Source of the DNA: Streptomyces sp. NBC_01669 | GTDB lineage: Bacteria > Actinomycetota > Actinomycetes > Streptomycetales > Streptomycetaceae | DNA: 64,000 nucleotides | NCBI RefSeq assembly: GCF_026339735.1 | Contig: NZ_JAPEQG010000001.1 | Span: 6,780,501 to 6,844,500, forward strand | Reading direction: 5' to 3' | Shown: in pieces, positions 50,760 through 59,482 of the stretch | How positions within the stretch are numbered: the stretch's first letter is position 1 | Layout of the letters: every line of letters begins with the position of its first letter | Made by a program: the position numbers and the translations under genes | The notes under the pieces: model-generated | Databases searched by the model: none | Told to the model about the DNA's origin: nothing | Seen by the model: the letters and a program-made list of their open reading frames with translations, nothing else

Positions 50760-52748
50760 ATGACGGCCGAGCTGGTCCGGGGGCAGAACCACACCTTGCC
50801 CCAGACCCGTCTGGAGATCCGGGTATCGGCCGGTACGCCCGTCGTGGCCGGTGCCACGCTCGGCGACGAGCAGGGCACGGTGCACGGCATCGAGTGGATC
50901 GCCCACCCGGGCTCGCCCCAGCTGCCCGGACTCGAAGTGTCCAAGCAGGCCGCCGCCGAGCACCGGCTCGCCGTGGACCTCGACGCCCTGCCCGCCTCGG
51001 TGCACCGCGTCACCGTGCTGCTGGCGCTGCCCATGGGCGTCGGTGGCCCGGTCAGCTTCGGTGCGGTCGCCGCACCCTTCGTCGCTGTCACGGGCCTCGA
51101 AGGCACCGAGATCGCCACCTTCACCCTCACCGGTCTCGACAGCGAGTCCGCGGTCGCCGCCCTGGAGCTCTACCGCCGCCAGGGCGCCTGGAAGGTCCGC
51201 GCGGTCGGCCAGGGCTATGCGGGCGGTCTCGCCGCGATGCTCGCCGACCAGGGGGTGTCCGGTGCGCAGGAGCTGGCCCGGTCGGTCCATGAGGCGGTCG
51301 CCCGGGGCGTGGCCCGCTCGGTGGCGCCGCCCCCGCCGCGCACCCCGGAAGGCGACCGGGTCCGCCACGCCGGCACGGCCTCCGGCCAGCAGCCGCCCGC
51401 GACACCTCCCGCCGCACCGATCGGCGACCCGGCCCCGGCAGCCACCCCGCTGCCCGGCCCCGCACAGCCCCGACCGGCAGGCGACGCGGTCCCCGCCGCG
51501 GGGCCCACCCCGGGTCCCGCCACGAGTGGCCCCATCAACTACGCACACCCGCGCCGCCAGTCCGCGGCGCCCCCGCCACCCCCGCCCACCGCACCGCCCG
51601 CCGAACCGGGCCGGCCCGCCCGGCCCGTCGCCGGGGACGCGACCGGCTGGTCCATGGAGGAGCGTCTCTACAACCAGGTCTGGGGCATGTTCGAGGATCT
51701 GGCCCGCACCACCGCCGCCTACCGCAGCGCCGTCGATTTCGCCGAGTCCCGCATGGACCAGGAGCTCGACCGGGCCCTGTCCGACCCGCGCAACCGGATC
51801 GGAGGAGCGGGCGACCGGGCCCGCGAGGAGGCCCGCACCAAGCGCGACCAGCTGACCGCCCGGGCCCGCGAGGCGCTCGACCGCGATCTCGCCCAGCTCG
51901 CCGCCGAGTCCGCCGTCGTCGAACCCGCACTCCCCGCCGCGTACGCGGGCTGGGACAACCCCGTCTGGCACGCCTACCGCGTCCCCATGGAGATCCCCAT
52001 GGCCCTGCGGATCGGTGACCTCCATCTGCCCGAGAGCGTCGGCCTGCGCATCCCGCTGCTCGTACGGCTGCCGCTGGAGCGCGGAATCTGGGTCGACAGC
52101 GGGCGTACAGCCTCCGAGGCGGCGGCCCTGACCGGTGCGGACCAGCTCCGCCGCCTCGCCATGGAGAACGCCGTCGCGCACGCGGCCCGGCTGCTCGCCG
52201 TCTACCCGGCGGACGAGTTCTCCGTCCATGTCATCGACCCCGCGGGCTCGGCCGCAGCGGCGCTCGCGCCCCTGGTCGACTCCGGGGTGCTTGCCGCGCC
52301 CGCCGCCGGCGCCGGAGGAGTGGCCTCGGTCCTCGCCCACCTCACCCGGCGCGTCGACCTCGTGCAGATGGCGATCCGGGCCGGCGCCGCCGATGCGCTC
52401 CCGCCGGACCTGGACACCGCCGAGCAGTTGTTGATCGTCAACGACTTCCCGCACGGCTTCGACGACCGGGCCGTCACCCAGCTGCGCTACCTCGCGGACG
52501 AGGGCCCCTCGGTCGGCGTCCACCTGCTGATGGTCGCGGACCGGGAGGACGCGAGCGCGTACGGGCCGGTGCTCGACCCGCTCTGGCGCTCCCTGCTGCG
52601 GATCACCCCGGTCGCCGACGATCACCTGGCCGATCCCTGGGTCGGCCACGCCTGGACGTACGAGCCGCTGAGGACTCCGCCCGGCAGCCGGGTGCTGCAG
52701 AACGTGCTCGCCCAGGTGGCCGCCGCTCGTCGTGGCGGGCGGCCTTGA
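50760..52748 (+). CDS. TerD domain fused to an FtsK/HerA-like C-terminal region
   Basis: A 662-aa cytoplasmic multidomain protein. TerD-like domain about 1-190 (RLEIRVSAGTPVVAGATLGDE, then GLDSESAVAALELYRRQGAWKVRAVGQGYAGGL); Pro/Ala-rich linker about 195-290; helical segment WSMEERLYNQVWGMFEDLAR with a coiled coil; then a region laid out like an FtsK/HerA ATPase. Its Walker A position reads IWVDSGRTASEA, with no Lys, and its Walker B-like strand LLIVNDFPHGF is followed by GPSVGVHLLMVADRED. The ATPase is probably inactive. ATG 50760 has GAGGGGACAGGG upstream. The Ter link is firm; the ATPase homology is my inference. Confidence 0.8.
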   Translation: MTAELVRGQNHTLPQTRLEIRVSAGTPVVAGATLGDEQGTVHGIEWIAHPGSPQLPGLEVSKQAAAEHRLAVDLDALPASVHRVTVLLALPMGVGGPVSFGAVAAPFVAVTGLEGTEIATFTLTGLDSESAVAALELYRRQGAWKVRAVGQGYAGGLAAMLADQGVSGAQELARSVHEAVARGVARSVAPPPPRTPEGDRVRHAGTASGQQPPATPPAAPIGDPAPAATPLPGPAQPRPAGDAVPAAGPTPGPATSGPINYAHPRRQSAAPPPPPPTAPPAEPGRPARPVAGDATGWSMEERLYNQVWGMFEDLARTTAAYRSAVDFAESRMDQELDRALSDPRNRIGGAGDRAREEARTKRDQLTARAREALDRDLAQLAAESAVVEPALPAAYAGWDNPVWHAYRVPMEIPMALRIGDLHLPESVGLRIPLLVRLPLERGIWVDSGRTASEAAALTGADQLRRLAMENAVAHAARLLAVYPADEFSVHVIDPAGSAAAALAPLVDSGVLAAPAAGAGGVASVLAHLTRRVDLVQMAIRAGAADALPPDLDTAEQLLIVNDFPHGFDDRAVTQLRYLADEGPSVGVHLLMVADREDASAYGPVLDPLWRSLLRITPVADDHLADPWVGHAWTYEPLRTPPGSRVLQNVLAQVAAARRGGRP

Positions 52749-52798
52749 CCCATCGGACCATCCCTGACCTGCGCTTTTGAAAGATCTTTTTACTGGCC

Positions 52799-52828
52799 TT
52801 TACCTTTTCTTGGTATTCCCTGTACTGT
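52799..52828 (+). promoter_or_regulatory. terC promoter
   Basis: TTTACC (52799-52804), an 18-nt spacer and TACTGT (52823-52828) would start transcription at about 52835, immediately before the riboswitch P1 stem at 52837. Confidence 0.55.
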
Positions 52829-52836
52829 TCTTCGAA

Positions 52837-52989
52837 CGGAGGGGAGTACTCCCATACGCGACGTGCCCGTCAGTACGGACTGTGACCGGTCCCGGGGCGT
52901 CGGCCCGTGGCGCGCACCCGGTGCGCCAGGGTGGAAGAGACCTCCGGCAGCGACGACGCTGATCAGTAGCCGTAGCGAACTGCCGGAGG
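52837..52989 (+). promoter_or_regulatory. yybP-ykoY (manganese) riboswitch controlling terC
   Basis: The aptamer has conserved GGGAGTA (52842-52848) and GAAGAGACC (52934-52942), closed by P1 CGGAGG (52837-52842) with CCTCCG (52941-52946). The 3' P1 strand is also part of CCTCCGGCAG (52941-52950), which pairs perfectly with CTGCCGGAGG (52980-52989). That second partner contains the terC Shine-Dalgarno GGAGG. The two pairings exclude each other, so metal binding that stabilises P1 should free the ribosome site and switch terC on. Confidence 0.85.
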
Positions 52990-52993
52990 CGCA

Positions 52994-53986
52994 GTGGACG
53001 TTTCATGGACCCTCTGGGCACTGACCATTCTTGGTCTGTCAGCCCTTATCGCCGTCGACTTCTTCATCGGGCGCAAGCCTCATGACGTGACGACCAAGGA
53101 AGCCGGAATCTGGACGATCATCTGGATCGCGCTGGCCGTACTCTTCGGACTCGGCCTGCTCGTGTTCGGCGAGAGCCAGGCATCGGGCGAGTTCTTCGCC
53201 GGCTTCATCACCGAGAAGTCGCTCAGTGTGGACAACCTCTTCGTCTTCGTCCTGATCATGGCGAAGTTCTCGGTGCCGTCCCATCTCCAGCAGCGCGTGC
53301 TGCTGGTCGGCGTGCTGATCGCGCTGGTTCTGCGAGCGATCTTCATCGCTGCGGGCGCCGCGGTCATCGCCAACTTCTCGTGGGTCTTCTACATCTTCGG
53401 CGCGTTCCTGATCTACACCGCCTGGAAGCTCATCCAGGAGGCGCGGGCCGACGAGGAGGAGGACGAGTTCGAGGAGAACCGCCTCCTCAAGTCGATCGAA
53501 CGCCGCTTCGGTGTCGCCGACAGGTACCACGGCACCAAGCTCTTCATCAGGAACAACGGCAAGCGCGTCCTGACCCCGCTGATGGTCGTCATGCTCGCCA
53601 TCGGCACCACCGATGTGCTGTTCGCGCTGGACTCCATCCCCGCGATCTTCGGGCTGACCCAGGACCCGTACATCGTCTTCACCGCCAACGCCTTCGCCCT
53701 GATGGGGCTGCGGCAGCTGTACTTCCTCATCGGCGGTCTGCTGAAGAAGCTGGTCCACCTCAGCTACGGGCTCTCGGTCATCCTCGGCTTCATCGGCGTC
53801 AAGCTGGTGCTGCACGCCCTGCACGAGTCCGGGGTGCATGTCCCCGAGATCTCGATCCCGGTCTCGCTCGGCGTCATCTGCGGCGTGCTGGTGATCACCA
53901 CGATCACCAGCCTCATCGCCAACAAGAAGCAGGCCGCGGCCGAGGCCGACCGTGAGACGGAGGAGAGTTCTCGCATCGAGGCCTGA
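52994..53986 (+). CDS. TerC-family membrane protein, probable manganese exporter
   Basis: A 330-aa membrane protein with about nine hydrophobic segments. Acidic residues sit inside helices as in Alx/MntP-like exporters: IAVDFFIGRKPHDV, GFITEKSLSVDNLFVFVLIMAKF, GTTDVLFALDSIPAIFGLTQDPYIVFTANAFALMGLRQLYFL. TerC proteins under this riboswitch class export or handle Mn2+. The start is GTG 52994, with GGAGG 4 nt upstream that can be locked in a hairpin. It follows the TerD genes but has its own promoter. Confidence 0.93.
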   Translation: MDVSWTLWALTILGLSALIAVDFFIGRKPHDVTTKEAGIWTIIWIALAVLFGLGLLVFGESQASGEFFAGFITEKSLSVDNLFVFVLIMAKFSVPSHLQQRVLLVGVLIALVLRAIFIAAGAAVIANFSWVFYIFGAFLIYTAWKLIQEARADEEEDEFEENRLLKSIERRFGVADRYHGTKLFIRNNGKRVLTPLMVVMLAIGTTDVLFALDSIPAIFGLTQDPYIVFTANAFALMGLRQLYFLIGGLLKKLVHLSYGLSVILGFIGVKLVLHALHESGVHVPEISIPVSLGVICGVLVITTITSLIANKKQAAAEADRETEESSRIEA

Positions 53987-53993
53987 TGCGGCG

Positions 53994-54026
53994 GTGCGGG
54001 TGGGCGGTGCAACCGCTCACCCGCAC
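53994..54026. terminator. Bidirectional terminator between terC and the MBL gene
   Basis: A 15-bp stem (53994-54008 with 54012-54026, one G.U) with a 3-nt loop lies in the 47 bp between the two stop codons. Confidence 0.88.
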
Positions 54027-54033
54027 TCTCATG

Positions 54034-54690
54034 TCACCAGCCGCGTGCGCGCCACTCGGGCAGCTGCGGACGCTCGTCGCCGAGCGTCGTGTCGTGGCCG
54101 TGGCCCGGATAGACCCAGGTCTCGTCGGGCAGCACGTCGAAGAGCTTGGTCTCCACGTCATGGAGCAGGCTCGCGAACGCTTCGGGGTCCTTGCGGGTAT
54201 TGCCGACCCCGCCGGGGAAGAGGCAATCCCCGGTGAACAGATGCGGGGCGCCGTGCGGGTCGTCGTAGACCAGCGCGATGGAGCCCGGGGTGTGACCTAC
54301 CAGATGGCGCGCGGTCAGGGTGACCTGCCCCACCCGGATCGTGTCGTCGTCGTCTACCAGCACATCGGTCGGGACCGGAATGCCCTCGGCGTCGTACCGC
54401 CCCGCATAGGTACGCGCACCGGTGGCCGCCACCACCTCGCCCAGCGCCTGCCAGTGGTCGCCGTGCTGATGGGTGGTGACGACGGACGCGATGGAGTCGT
54501 CACCGATCAGCCGCAGCAGGGTGGGGGCCTCGGCGGCCGCGTCGATCAGGAGCTGCTCGCCGGTGGCCCGGCAGCGCAGCAGATAGGCGTTGTTGTTCAT
54601 CGGGCCGACGGCGACCTTGGAGATCATCAGGTCCGTCAACTCGTGTACATCCGCAGGTCCGCCGACCTTGACCGTTCCGCTGTACGTCAT
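54034..54690 (-). CDS. Metallo-beta-lactamase-fold hydrolase (glyoxalase II-like)
   Basis: A 218-aa MBL-fold enzyme with the zinc motif VVTTHQHGDHWQAL, further ligands in LVGHTPGSIAL, TGDCLFPGG and YPGHGHDTTLG. The pattern fits hydroxyacylglutathione or mycothiol-thioester hydrolases rather than lactamases. It starts at ATG 54690, 10 bp after the stop of the DinB/maleylpyruvate-isomerase-like gene. A mycothiol link would fit both, though this is inference. A TAGGCT hexamer lies 7 nt before the ATG and may give an extra leaderless transcript. Confidence 0.88.
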   Translation of the reverse strand: MTYSGTVKVGGPADVHELTDLMISKVAVGPMNNNAYLLRCRATGEQLLIDAAAEAPTLLRLIGDDSIASVVTTHQHGDHWQALGEVVAATGARTYAGRYDAEGIPVPTDVLVDDDDTIRVGQVTLTARHLVGHTPGSIALVYDDPHGAPHLFTGDCLFPGGVGNTRKDPEAFASLLHDVETKLFDVLPDETWVYPGHGHDTTLGDERPQLPEWRARGW

Positions 54691-54700
54691 ACGTCTCAGC

Positions 54701-55390
54701 CTATAGCGGCGGCAGTACGGGAAGAGGGCCGCCGTCGACCTTCAGGACCGATCCGTCGCGGCGTCCGGCGAGCCAGCCGAGCAGCTCCGGCGCCGGGCCG
54801 CGGACCGCGACGGCCGGGCCCTCGGCGCCGCCACCCGTGGTCCAGAACCGGCCGTCGTCGGCGGTCAGACCCGTGGACACGACCTCCGGGTGACGGCCGA
54901 ACCGCTCCGCGAGGAAGTCGATCTCACGGGCCACGAATTCGTCCGGAAGGTCCTCGAGCTCGTAGCCAATCCCCAGGTCGACATGGTGCAGATCGACCTC
55001 GATCCAGCGGCGGAAGGGGACCCGGGAGGCGGAGTCGGTCACGCCGTTGCGCATCGTGATGGTGCGGGACCAGTCGGCCGGCGCGGCGGCGGCGGCCAGG
55101 AAGCGGGCCGCGCTCTCGCGCAGGTCGGCCAACTGTTCGGTGAGCGGCCGGGGTGCGTCGCGCTCGATGTCCCGATCGCGGGTTTCGCTGTCTGCGTACA
55201 TAGGACGGCCCTGGAGAACATTTACGAGCGCGTCGGCGTTACGGGAAAGGTGTACAAGGACATGGCCCCGGCTCCAGCCGGGCAGCCGTGACGGTTCGGC
55301 GGCGGTGACGTCGTCCAGTTTCACCGTCGCGCTGAGCAGTCGATCCGTCGCTTCACGTACGGCTGCCAGGTCGTGCGCGTGATCAATCAT
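54701..55390 (-). CDS. Maleylpyruvate isomerase/DinB-fold (mycothiol-dependent) family protein
   Basis: A 229-aa protein of the DinB-like four-helix family: MIDHAHDLAAVREATDRLL, LPGWSRGHVLVHLSRNADALVNVLQGRPM with the metal-binding His, FRRWIEVDLHHVDLGIGYEL with the second His pair, and a C-terminal MDMPI-type domain ending in a sterol-carrier-like segment (PELLGWLAGRRDGSVL). Members use mycothiol as thiol cofactor. The substrate is unknown. ATG 55390 is chosen because a -10 hexamer sits exactly 7 nt upstream (leaderless). Confidence 0.88.
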   Translation of the reverse strand: MIDHAHDLAAVREATDRLLSATVKLDDVTAAEPSRLPGWSRGHVLVHLSRNADALVNVLQGRPMYADSETRDRDIERDAPRPLTEQLADLRESAARFLAAAAAPADWSRTITMRNGVTDSASRVPFRRWIEVDLHHVDLGIGYELEDLPDEFVAREIDFLAERFGRHPEVVSTGLTADDGRFWTTGGGAEGPAVAVRGPAPELLGWLAGRRDGSVLKVDGGPLPVLPPL

Positions 55391-55397
55391 GCGGCTG

Positions 55398-55426
55398 AGC
55401 CTAGCCTCGGCACTCGTTCGGGTGAA
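55398..55426 (-). promoter_or_regulatory. Promoter of the DinB/maleylpyruvate-isomerase-like gene
   Basis: On the minus strand, TTCACC (55426-55421), a 17-nt spacer and TAGGCT (55403-55398) lie 7 nt before the ATG, predicting a leaderless mRNA. Confidence 0.6.
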
Positions 55427-55566
55427 GGAGTCATCGACCGTCCGTAAATCGAATGCGCGTGCTATACGCTCGGAGTCGAAAAGCTTCGTACACCGCTGTG
55501 GCGCCCCCCATACCCTGGGACAGGGGCTCAGTTCCCCCATTTCTCTCTAGAAAGGTGCGGACCGGC

Positions 55567-58500
55567 GTGACCGACCGTCTCATCGTCCGTGGCGCTCGCG
55601 AGCACAACCTCAAGAACGTCTCGCTCGACCTTCCCCGCGACTCCCTCATCGTCTTCACCGGGCTTTCCGGGTCGGGCAAGTCGTCTCTCGCGTTCGACAC
55701 GATCTTCGCCGAGGGCCAGCGCCGATACGTGGAGTCCCTCTCCTCGTACGCCCGGCAGTTCCTCGGCCAGATGGACAAGCCGGACGTCGATTTCATCGAG
55801 GGCCTGTCGCCCGCCGTCTCCATCGATCAGAAGTCGACCTCGCGCAACCCGCGCTCGACGGTCGGCACGATCACCGAGGTGTACGACTACCTCCGGCTGC
55901 TCTTCGCCCGGATCGGCAAGCCGCACTGCCCCGAGTGCTCTCGCCCCATCTCCCGCCAGTCGCCGCAGGCCATCGTCGACAAGGTGCTCGGCCTGCCCGA
56001 GGGCAGCCGCTTCCAGGTGCTGTCGCCGCTGGTGCGCGAGCGCAAGGGCGAGTTCGTCGACCTCTTCGCCGATCTGCAGACCAAGGGCTACAGCAGGGCC
56101 CGGGTCGACGGCGAGACCATCCACCTCTCCGAGCCGCCCACGCTGAAGAAGCAGGAGAAGCACACCATCGAGGTGGTCATCGACCGCCTCACGGTGAAGG
56201 ACAGCGCCAAGCGCCGGCTGACCGACTCGGTCGAGACCGCGCTCGGGCTCTCCGGCGGCATGGTCGTGCTCGACTTCGTCGACCTCCCGGAGGACGACCC
56301 CGAGCGTGAGCGGATGTATTCCGAGCACCTCTACTGCCCGTACGACGACCTCTCCTTCGAAGAGCTGGAGCCGCGCTCCTTCTCCTTCAACTCCCCCTTC
56401 GGCGCCTGCCCCGACTGCACGGGCATCGGTACGCGGATGGAGGTCGACCCGGAGCTGATCGTCCCCGACGAGGAGAAGTCCCTCGACGAGGGCGCGATCC
56501 ACCCCTGGTCGCACGGCCACACCAAGGAGTACTTCGGGCGGCAGATCGACGCGCTCGCCGCAGCCCTCGGATTCCGTACGGACATCCCATGGGCCGGGCT
56601 GCCTCAGCGGGCCAAGAAGGCCCTGCTCTTCGGCCACAAGATCCAGACCGAGGTCCGCTACCGCAACCGGTACGGGCGTGAGCGCGCGTACACCACCCCG
56701 GCCTTCGAGGGCGCGGTGCAGTTCGTCAAGCGGCGGCACTCCGACGCCGAGAGCGACTCCAGCAGGGAGCGCTTCGAGGGCTACATGCGTGAGGTGCCCT
56801 GCCCGACCTGCGAGGGCACCAGGCTGAAGCCGATCGTCCTCGCGGTCACGGTGATGGAGAAGTCCATCGCCCAGGTCGCCGCGATGTCCATCAGCGAGTG
56901 CGCCGAATTCCTCGGCCGGATGAAGCTGAACGCCCGCGACAAGAAGATCGCCGAGCGGGTGCTCAAGGAGGTCAACGAGCGGCTGAAGTTCCTCGTCGAC
57001 GTCGGCCTCGACTATCTCTCGCTGAACCGCGCGGCAGGCACTCTGTCCGGCGGCGAGGCGCAGCGCATCCGGCTCGCCACCCAGATCGGCTCCGGACTCG
57101 TCGGCGTGCTGTACGTGCTGGACGAGCCGTCCATCGGCCTGCACCAGCGCGACAACCACCGGCTGATCGAGACGCTGGTCCGGCTCCGTGACATGGGCAA
57201 CACGCTCATCGTCGTCGAGCACGACGAAGACACCATCAAGGTCGCCGACTGGGTCGTCGACATCGGCCCCGGCGCCGGTGAGCACGGCGGCAAGGTGGTC
57301 CACTCCGGCTCGCTCAAGGAACTGCTCGGCAACGAAGAGTCGATCACCGGCCAGTATCTGGTCGGCAAGAAGGCCATCGCGATGCCCGACATCCGGCGCC
57401 CGGTCGACCCGACGCGCAGGCTCACGGTGCACGGAGCCCGGGAGAACAACCTCCAGGACATCGACGTCTCCTTCCCGCTCGGGGTGCTCACGGCCGTCAC
57501 CGGAGTCTCGGGGTCGGGGAAGTCGACACTGGTCAACGACATCCTCTACACCCACCTGGCGCGCGAGCTGAACGGTGCCAAGTCGGTCCCCGGGCGGCAC
57601 ACCCGGGTCGACGGCGACGACCTGGTCGACAAGGTGGTACACGTCGACCAGTCGCCGATCGGCCGTACGCCCCGGTCCAACCCGGCGACGTACACCGGCG
57701 TCTTCGACCATGTCCGCAAGCTGTTCGCCGAGACGATGGAGGCGAAGGTGCGCGGCTATCTGCCGGGCCGCTTCTCCTTCAACGTCAAGGGCGGCCGCTG
57801 CGAGAACTGCTCCGGCGACGGCACGATCAAGATCGAGATGAACTTCCTGCCGGACGTGTACGTCCCGTGCGAGGTCTGCCACGGGGCGCGGTACAACCGG
57901 GAGACGCTGGAGGTCCACTACAAGGGCAAGTCGATCGCCGAGGTGCTGGACATGCCGATCGAGGAGGGTCTGGAGTTCTTCGAGGCCGTCCCGACGATCG
58001 CCCGCCATCTCCGTACGCTCCACGAGGTGGGCCTCGGATACGTCAGGCTCGGCCAGTCCGCGCCGACGCTCTCCGGCGGTGAGGCGCAGCGCGTGAAGCT
58101 CGCGAGTGAGCTGCAGAAGCGCTCCACCGGCCGCACGGTCTACGTCCTGGACGAGCCGACCACCGGACTGCACTTCGAGGACATCAGCAAACTCATCAAG
58201 GTGCTGTCCGGACTGGTCGACAAGGGCAACTCGGTGATCGTCATCGAGCACAACCTCGATGTCATCAAGACCGCGGACTGGGTCATCGACATGGGTCCCG
58301 AGGGCGGCAACGGCGGTGGCCTGGTGGTCGCCGAGGGTACGCCGGAGCTGGTCGCGACGGTCCCGGCGAGCCACACGGGCAAGTTCCTCCAGGGCATCCT
58401 GGACGCGGACCGGGTGAGCGAGGCGGCGGTGCCCGCAGCGCGGAAGCCCGTGCGGAGGACGGCCGCGAAGAAAGCCGTGGCCGCAAAGTCGTCCCCTGCA

Positions 58501-58602
58501 CGGAGGACGGCGACGGCCAAGACGGATATCGACGGAAGCGCGGCGGCCAAGCCGGCCAAGACGGCTGCGGCGAAGAAGACGACCCGCGCACGCAAGGCCT
58601 GA
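55567..58602 (+). CDS. uvrA: Excinuclease ABC subunit A with a basic Lys/Ala-rich tail
   Basis: The damage-sensing dimeric ATPase of excision repair, 1011 aa. It has two ABC modules: Walker A FTGLSGSGKSSLAFDTIFAEGQRRYVESLSSYARQFL and VTGVSGSGKSTLVND; signatures LSGGEAQRIRLA and LSGGEAQRVKLA. Zinc-binding Cys sets lie in CPECSRP/ACPDC and CENCSGDG/CEVC. About 60 residues at the C-terminus (KPVRRTAAKKAVAAKSSPAR and onward) are rich in Lys, Ala and Thr, like histone H1 tails, and go beyond the E. coli protein. GTG 55567 gives VTDRLIVRGAREHNLKN, with GGTGCGGAC upstream. Confidence 0.98.
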   Translation: MTDRLIVRGAREHNLKNVSLDLPRDSLIVFTGLSGSGKSSLAFDTIFAEGQRRYVESLSSYARQFLGQMDKPDVDFIEGLSPAVSIDQKSTSRNPRSTVGTITEVYDYLRLLFARIGKPHCPECSRPISRQSPQAIVDKVLGLPEGSRFQVLSPLVRERKGEFVDLFADLQTKGYSRARVDGETIHLSEPPTLKKQEKHTIEVVIDRLTVKDSAKRRLTDSVETALGLSGGMVVLDFVDLPEDDPERERMYSEHLYCPYDDLSFEELEPRSFSFNSPFGACPDCTGIGTRMEVDPELIVPDEEKSLDEGAIHPWSHGHTKEYFGRQIDALAAALGFRTDIPWAGLPQRAKKALLFGHKIQTEVRYRNRYGRERAYTTPAFEGAVQFVKRRHSDAESDSSRERFEGYMREVPCPTCEGTRLKPIVLAVTVMEKSIAQVAAMSISECAEFLGRMKLNARDKKIAERVLKEVNERLKFLVDVGLDYLSLNRAAGTLSGGEAQRIRLATQIGSGLVGVLYVLDEPSIGLHQRDNHRLIETLVRLRDMGNTLIVVEHDEDTIKVADWVVDIGPGAGEHGGKVVHSGSLKELLGNEESITGQYLVGKKAIAMPDIRRPVDPTRRLTVHGARENNLQDIDVSFPLGVLTAVTGVSGSGKSTLVNDILYTHLARELNGAKSVPGRHTRVDGDDLVDKVVHVDQSPIGRTPRSNPATYTGVFDHVRKLFAETMEAKVRGYLPGRFSFNVKGGRCENCSGDGTIKIEMNFLPDVYVPCEVCHGARYNRETLEVHYKGKSIAEVLDMPIEEGLEFFEAVPTIARHLRTLHEVGLGYVRLGQSAPTLSGGEAQRVKLASELQKRSTGRTVYVLDEPTTGLHFEDISKLIKVLSGLVDKGNSVIVIEHNLDVIKTADWVIDMGPEGGNGGGLVVAEGTPELVATVPASHTGKFLQGILDADRVSEAAVPAARKPVRRTAAKKAVAAKSSPARRTATAKTDIDGSAAAKPAKTAAAKKTTRARKA

Positions 58603-58614
58603 CGCGCCGCGCGT

Positions 58615-58658
58615 CGAGGTGACGGATCCCGGCCGCCAGGCGGGGAACCGTCACCTCG
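58615..58658 (+). terminator. uvrA terminator
   Basis: An 11-bp perfect stem (58615-58625 with 58648-58658) encloses a 22-nt loop with a small inner hairpin, 12 bp past the uvrA stop. Confidence 0.8.
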
Positions 58659-59032
58659 CGGGCAGCCCCGACCGGTCGAGTCCGGCCACGCTCAGCTGCC
58701 GACCGGTGACGGCCGGGCGCGGGCGGCAGCAACCGGCGACGGTCTGCCACCGCCCTGCTGCCGCAAGGAGTGGGTGGCCCAACCCGCTGCCGACCCGGCC
58801 CGCGTCGGCCGCTGCGGGTCGGTCATGGCTGCTCAGGCGTGGTCGCGACCGGTCCTGACCAGGCATGACCGTCCACGACCGGCCCGGCCGCAGGGCCGCC
58901 CGTCTCCGCCGGTATCGTCGGTTCTGTCACTGATGCCGGTGGTGCCCCGGGTGCCTTCCGGTACCCCTGATGCACCCGGCGTCTCCCCGACGCCCCCTCT
59001 TCGTCCCACCCCTCTCACCCCGTGGAGTCCGC
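58659..59032. other. Noncoding interval between uvrA and the Rieske gene
   Basis: No gene is supported here. The stretch contains several copies of ACCGGT/GACCGG-type short palindromes and ends in a C-rich run before the Rieske start. The Rieske promoter must lie here, but I found no clear hexamers. Confidence 0.5.
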
Positions 59033-59461
59033 ATGTCCGGCCAGCCCACCGCCCGCCGTACCGTGCTGAAGGGTGCCGCTCTCGCCGGTGTCGCCGGGCT
59101 GGGAGTGGCCGCCTGTTCGACCGAATCGAAGCTCGGGCACGCCCAGACGCCGACCCCCACCGCCCCCGTCGAGCTCGGCTTCCCGGACGAGGTGCCGGTC
59201 GGCGGGTCCAAGCTCTACCGCGAGCAGCGGGTCGTCGTCAGCTGCCCGGCCAAGGGTGAGTTCAAGGCGTTCAGCGCCCAGTGCACCCACGCGGGCTGCC
59301 TGCTGGACAAGGTCGAGGACAACGAGGGGAACTGCCCCTGCCACGGCAGCCGCTTCGACACGACCACCGGCAAGGCGGTGCAGGGTCCGGCCACCGTGCC
59401 GCTGCCCTCCGTCCCGGTCAAGGTCGAGGGCGGAAAGCTGATCGCCGGTCCTGACGCCTGA
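59033..59461 (+). CDS. Rieske [2Fe-2S] lipoprotein with Tat signal
   Basis: A 142-aa exported Rieske protein. The twin-arginine signal (ARRTVLKGAALAGVAGLGV) ends in a lipobox AACS, so it is probably Tat-exported and lipid-anchored. The cluster ligands are CTHAGC and CPCHGSRFD (Cys-His and Cys-His, plus the disulfide Cys pair). It is a free-standing Rieske, not part of a bc1 operon; its electron partner is not evident. ATG 59033 has GGAG 6 nt upstream. Confidence 0.93.
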   Translation: MSGQPTARRTVLKGAALAGVAGLGVAACSTESKLGHAQTPTPTAPVELGFPDEVPVGGSKLYREQRVVVSCPAKGEFKAFSAQCTHAGCLLDKVEDNEGNCPCHGSRFDTTTGKAVQGPATVPLPSVPVKVEGGKLIAGPDA

Positions 59462-59482
59462 CGCCCGACGCCCCGGGCCGGG

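Noticed and set aside
55477..55488. CGAAaagcTTCG as a LexA box at uvrA
   Set aside because: It has only four-base arms and lacks the C and G next to the spacer, so it is two bases short of the consensus.
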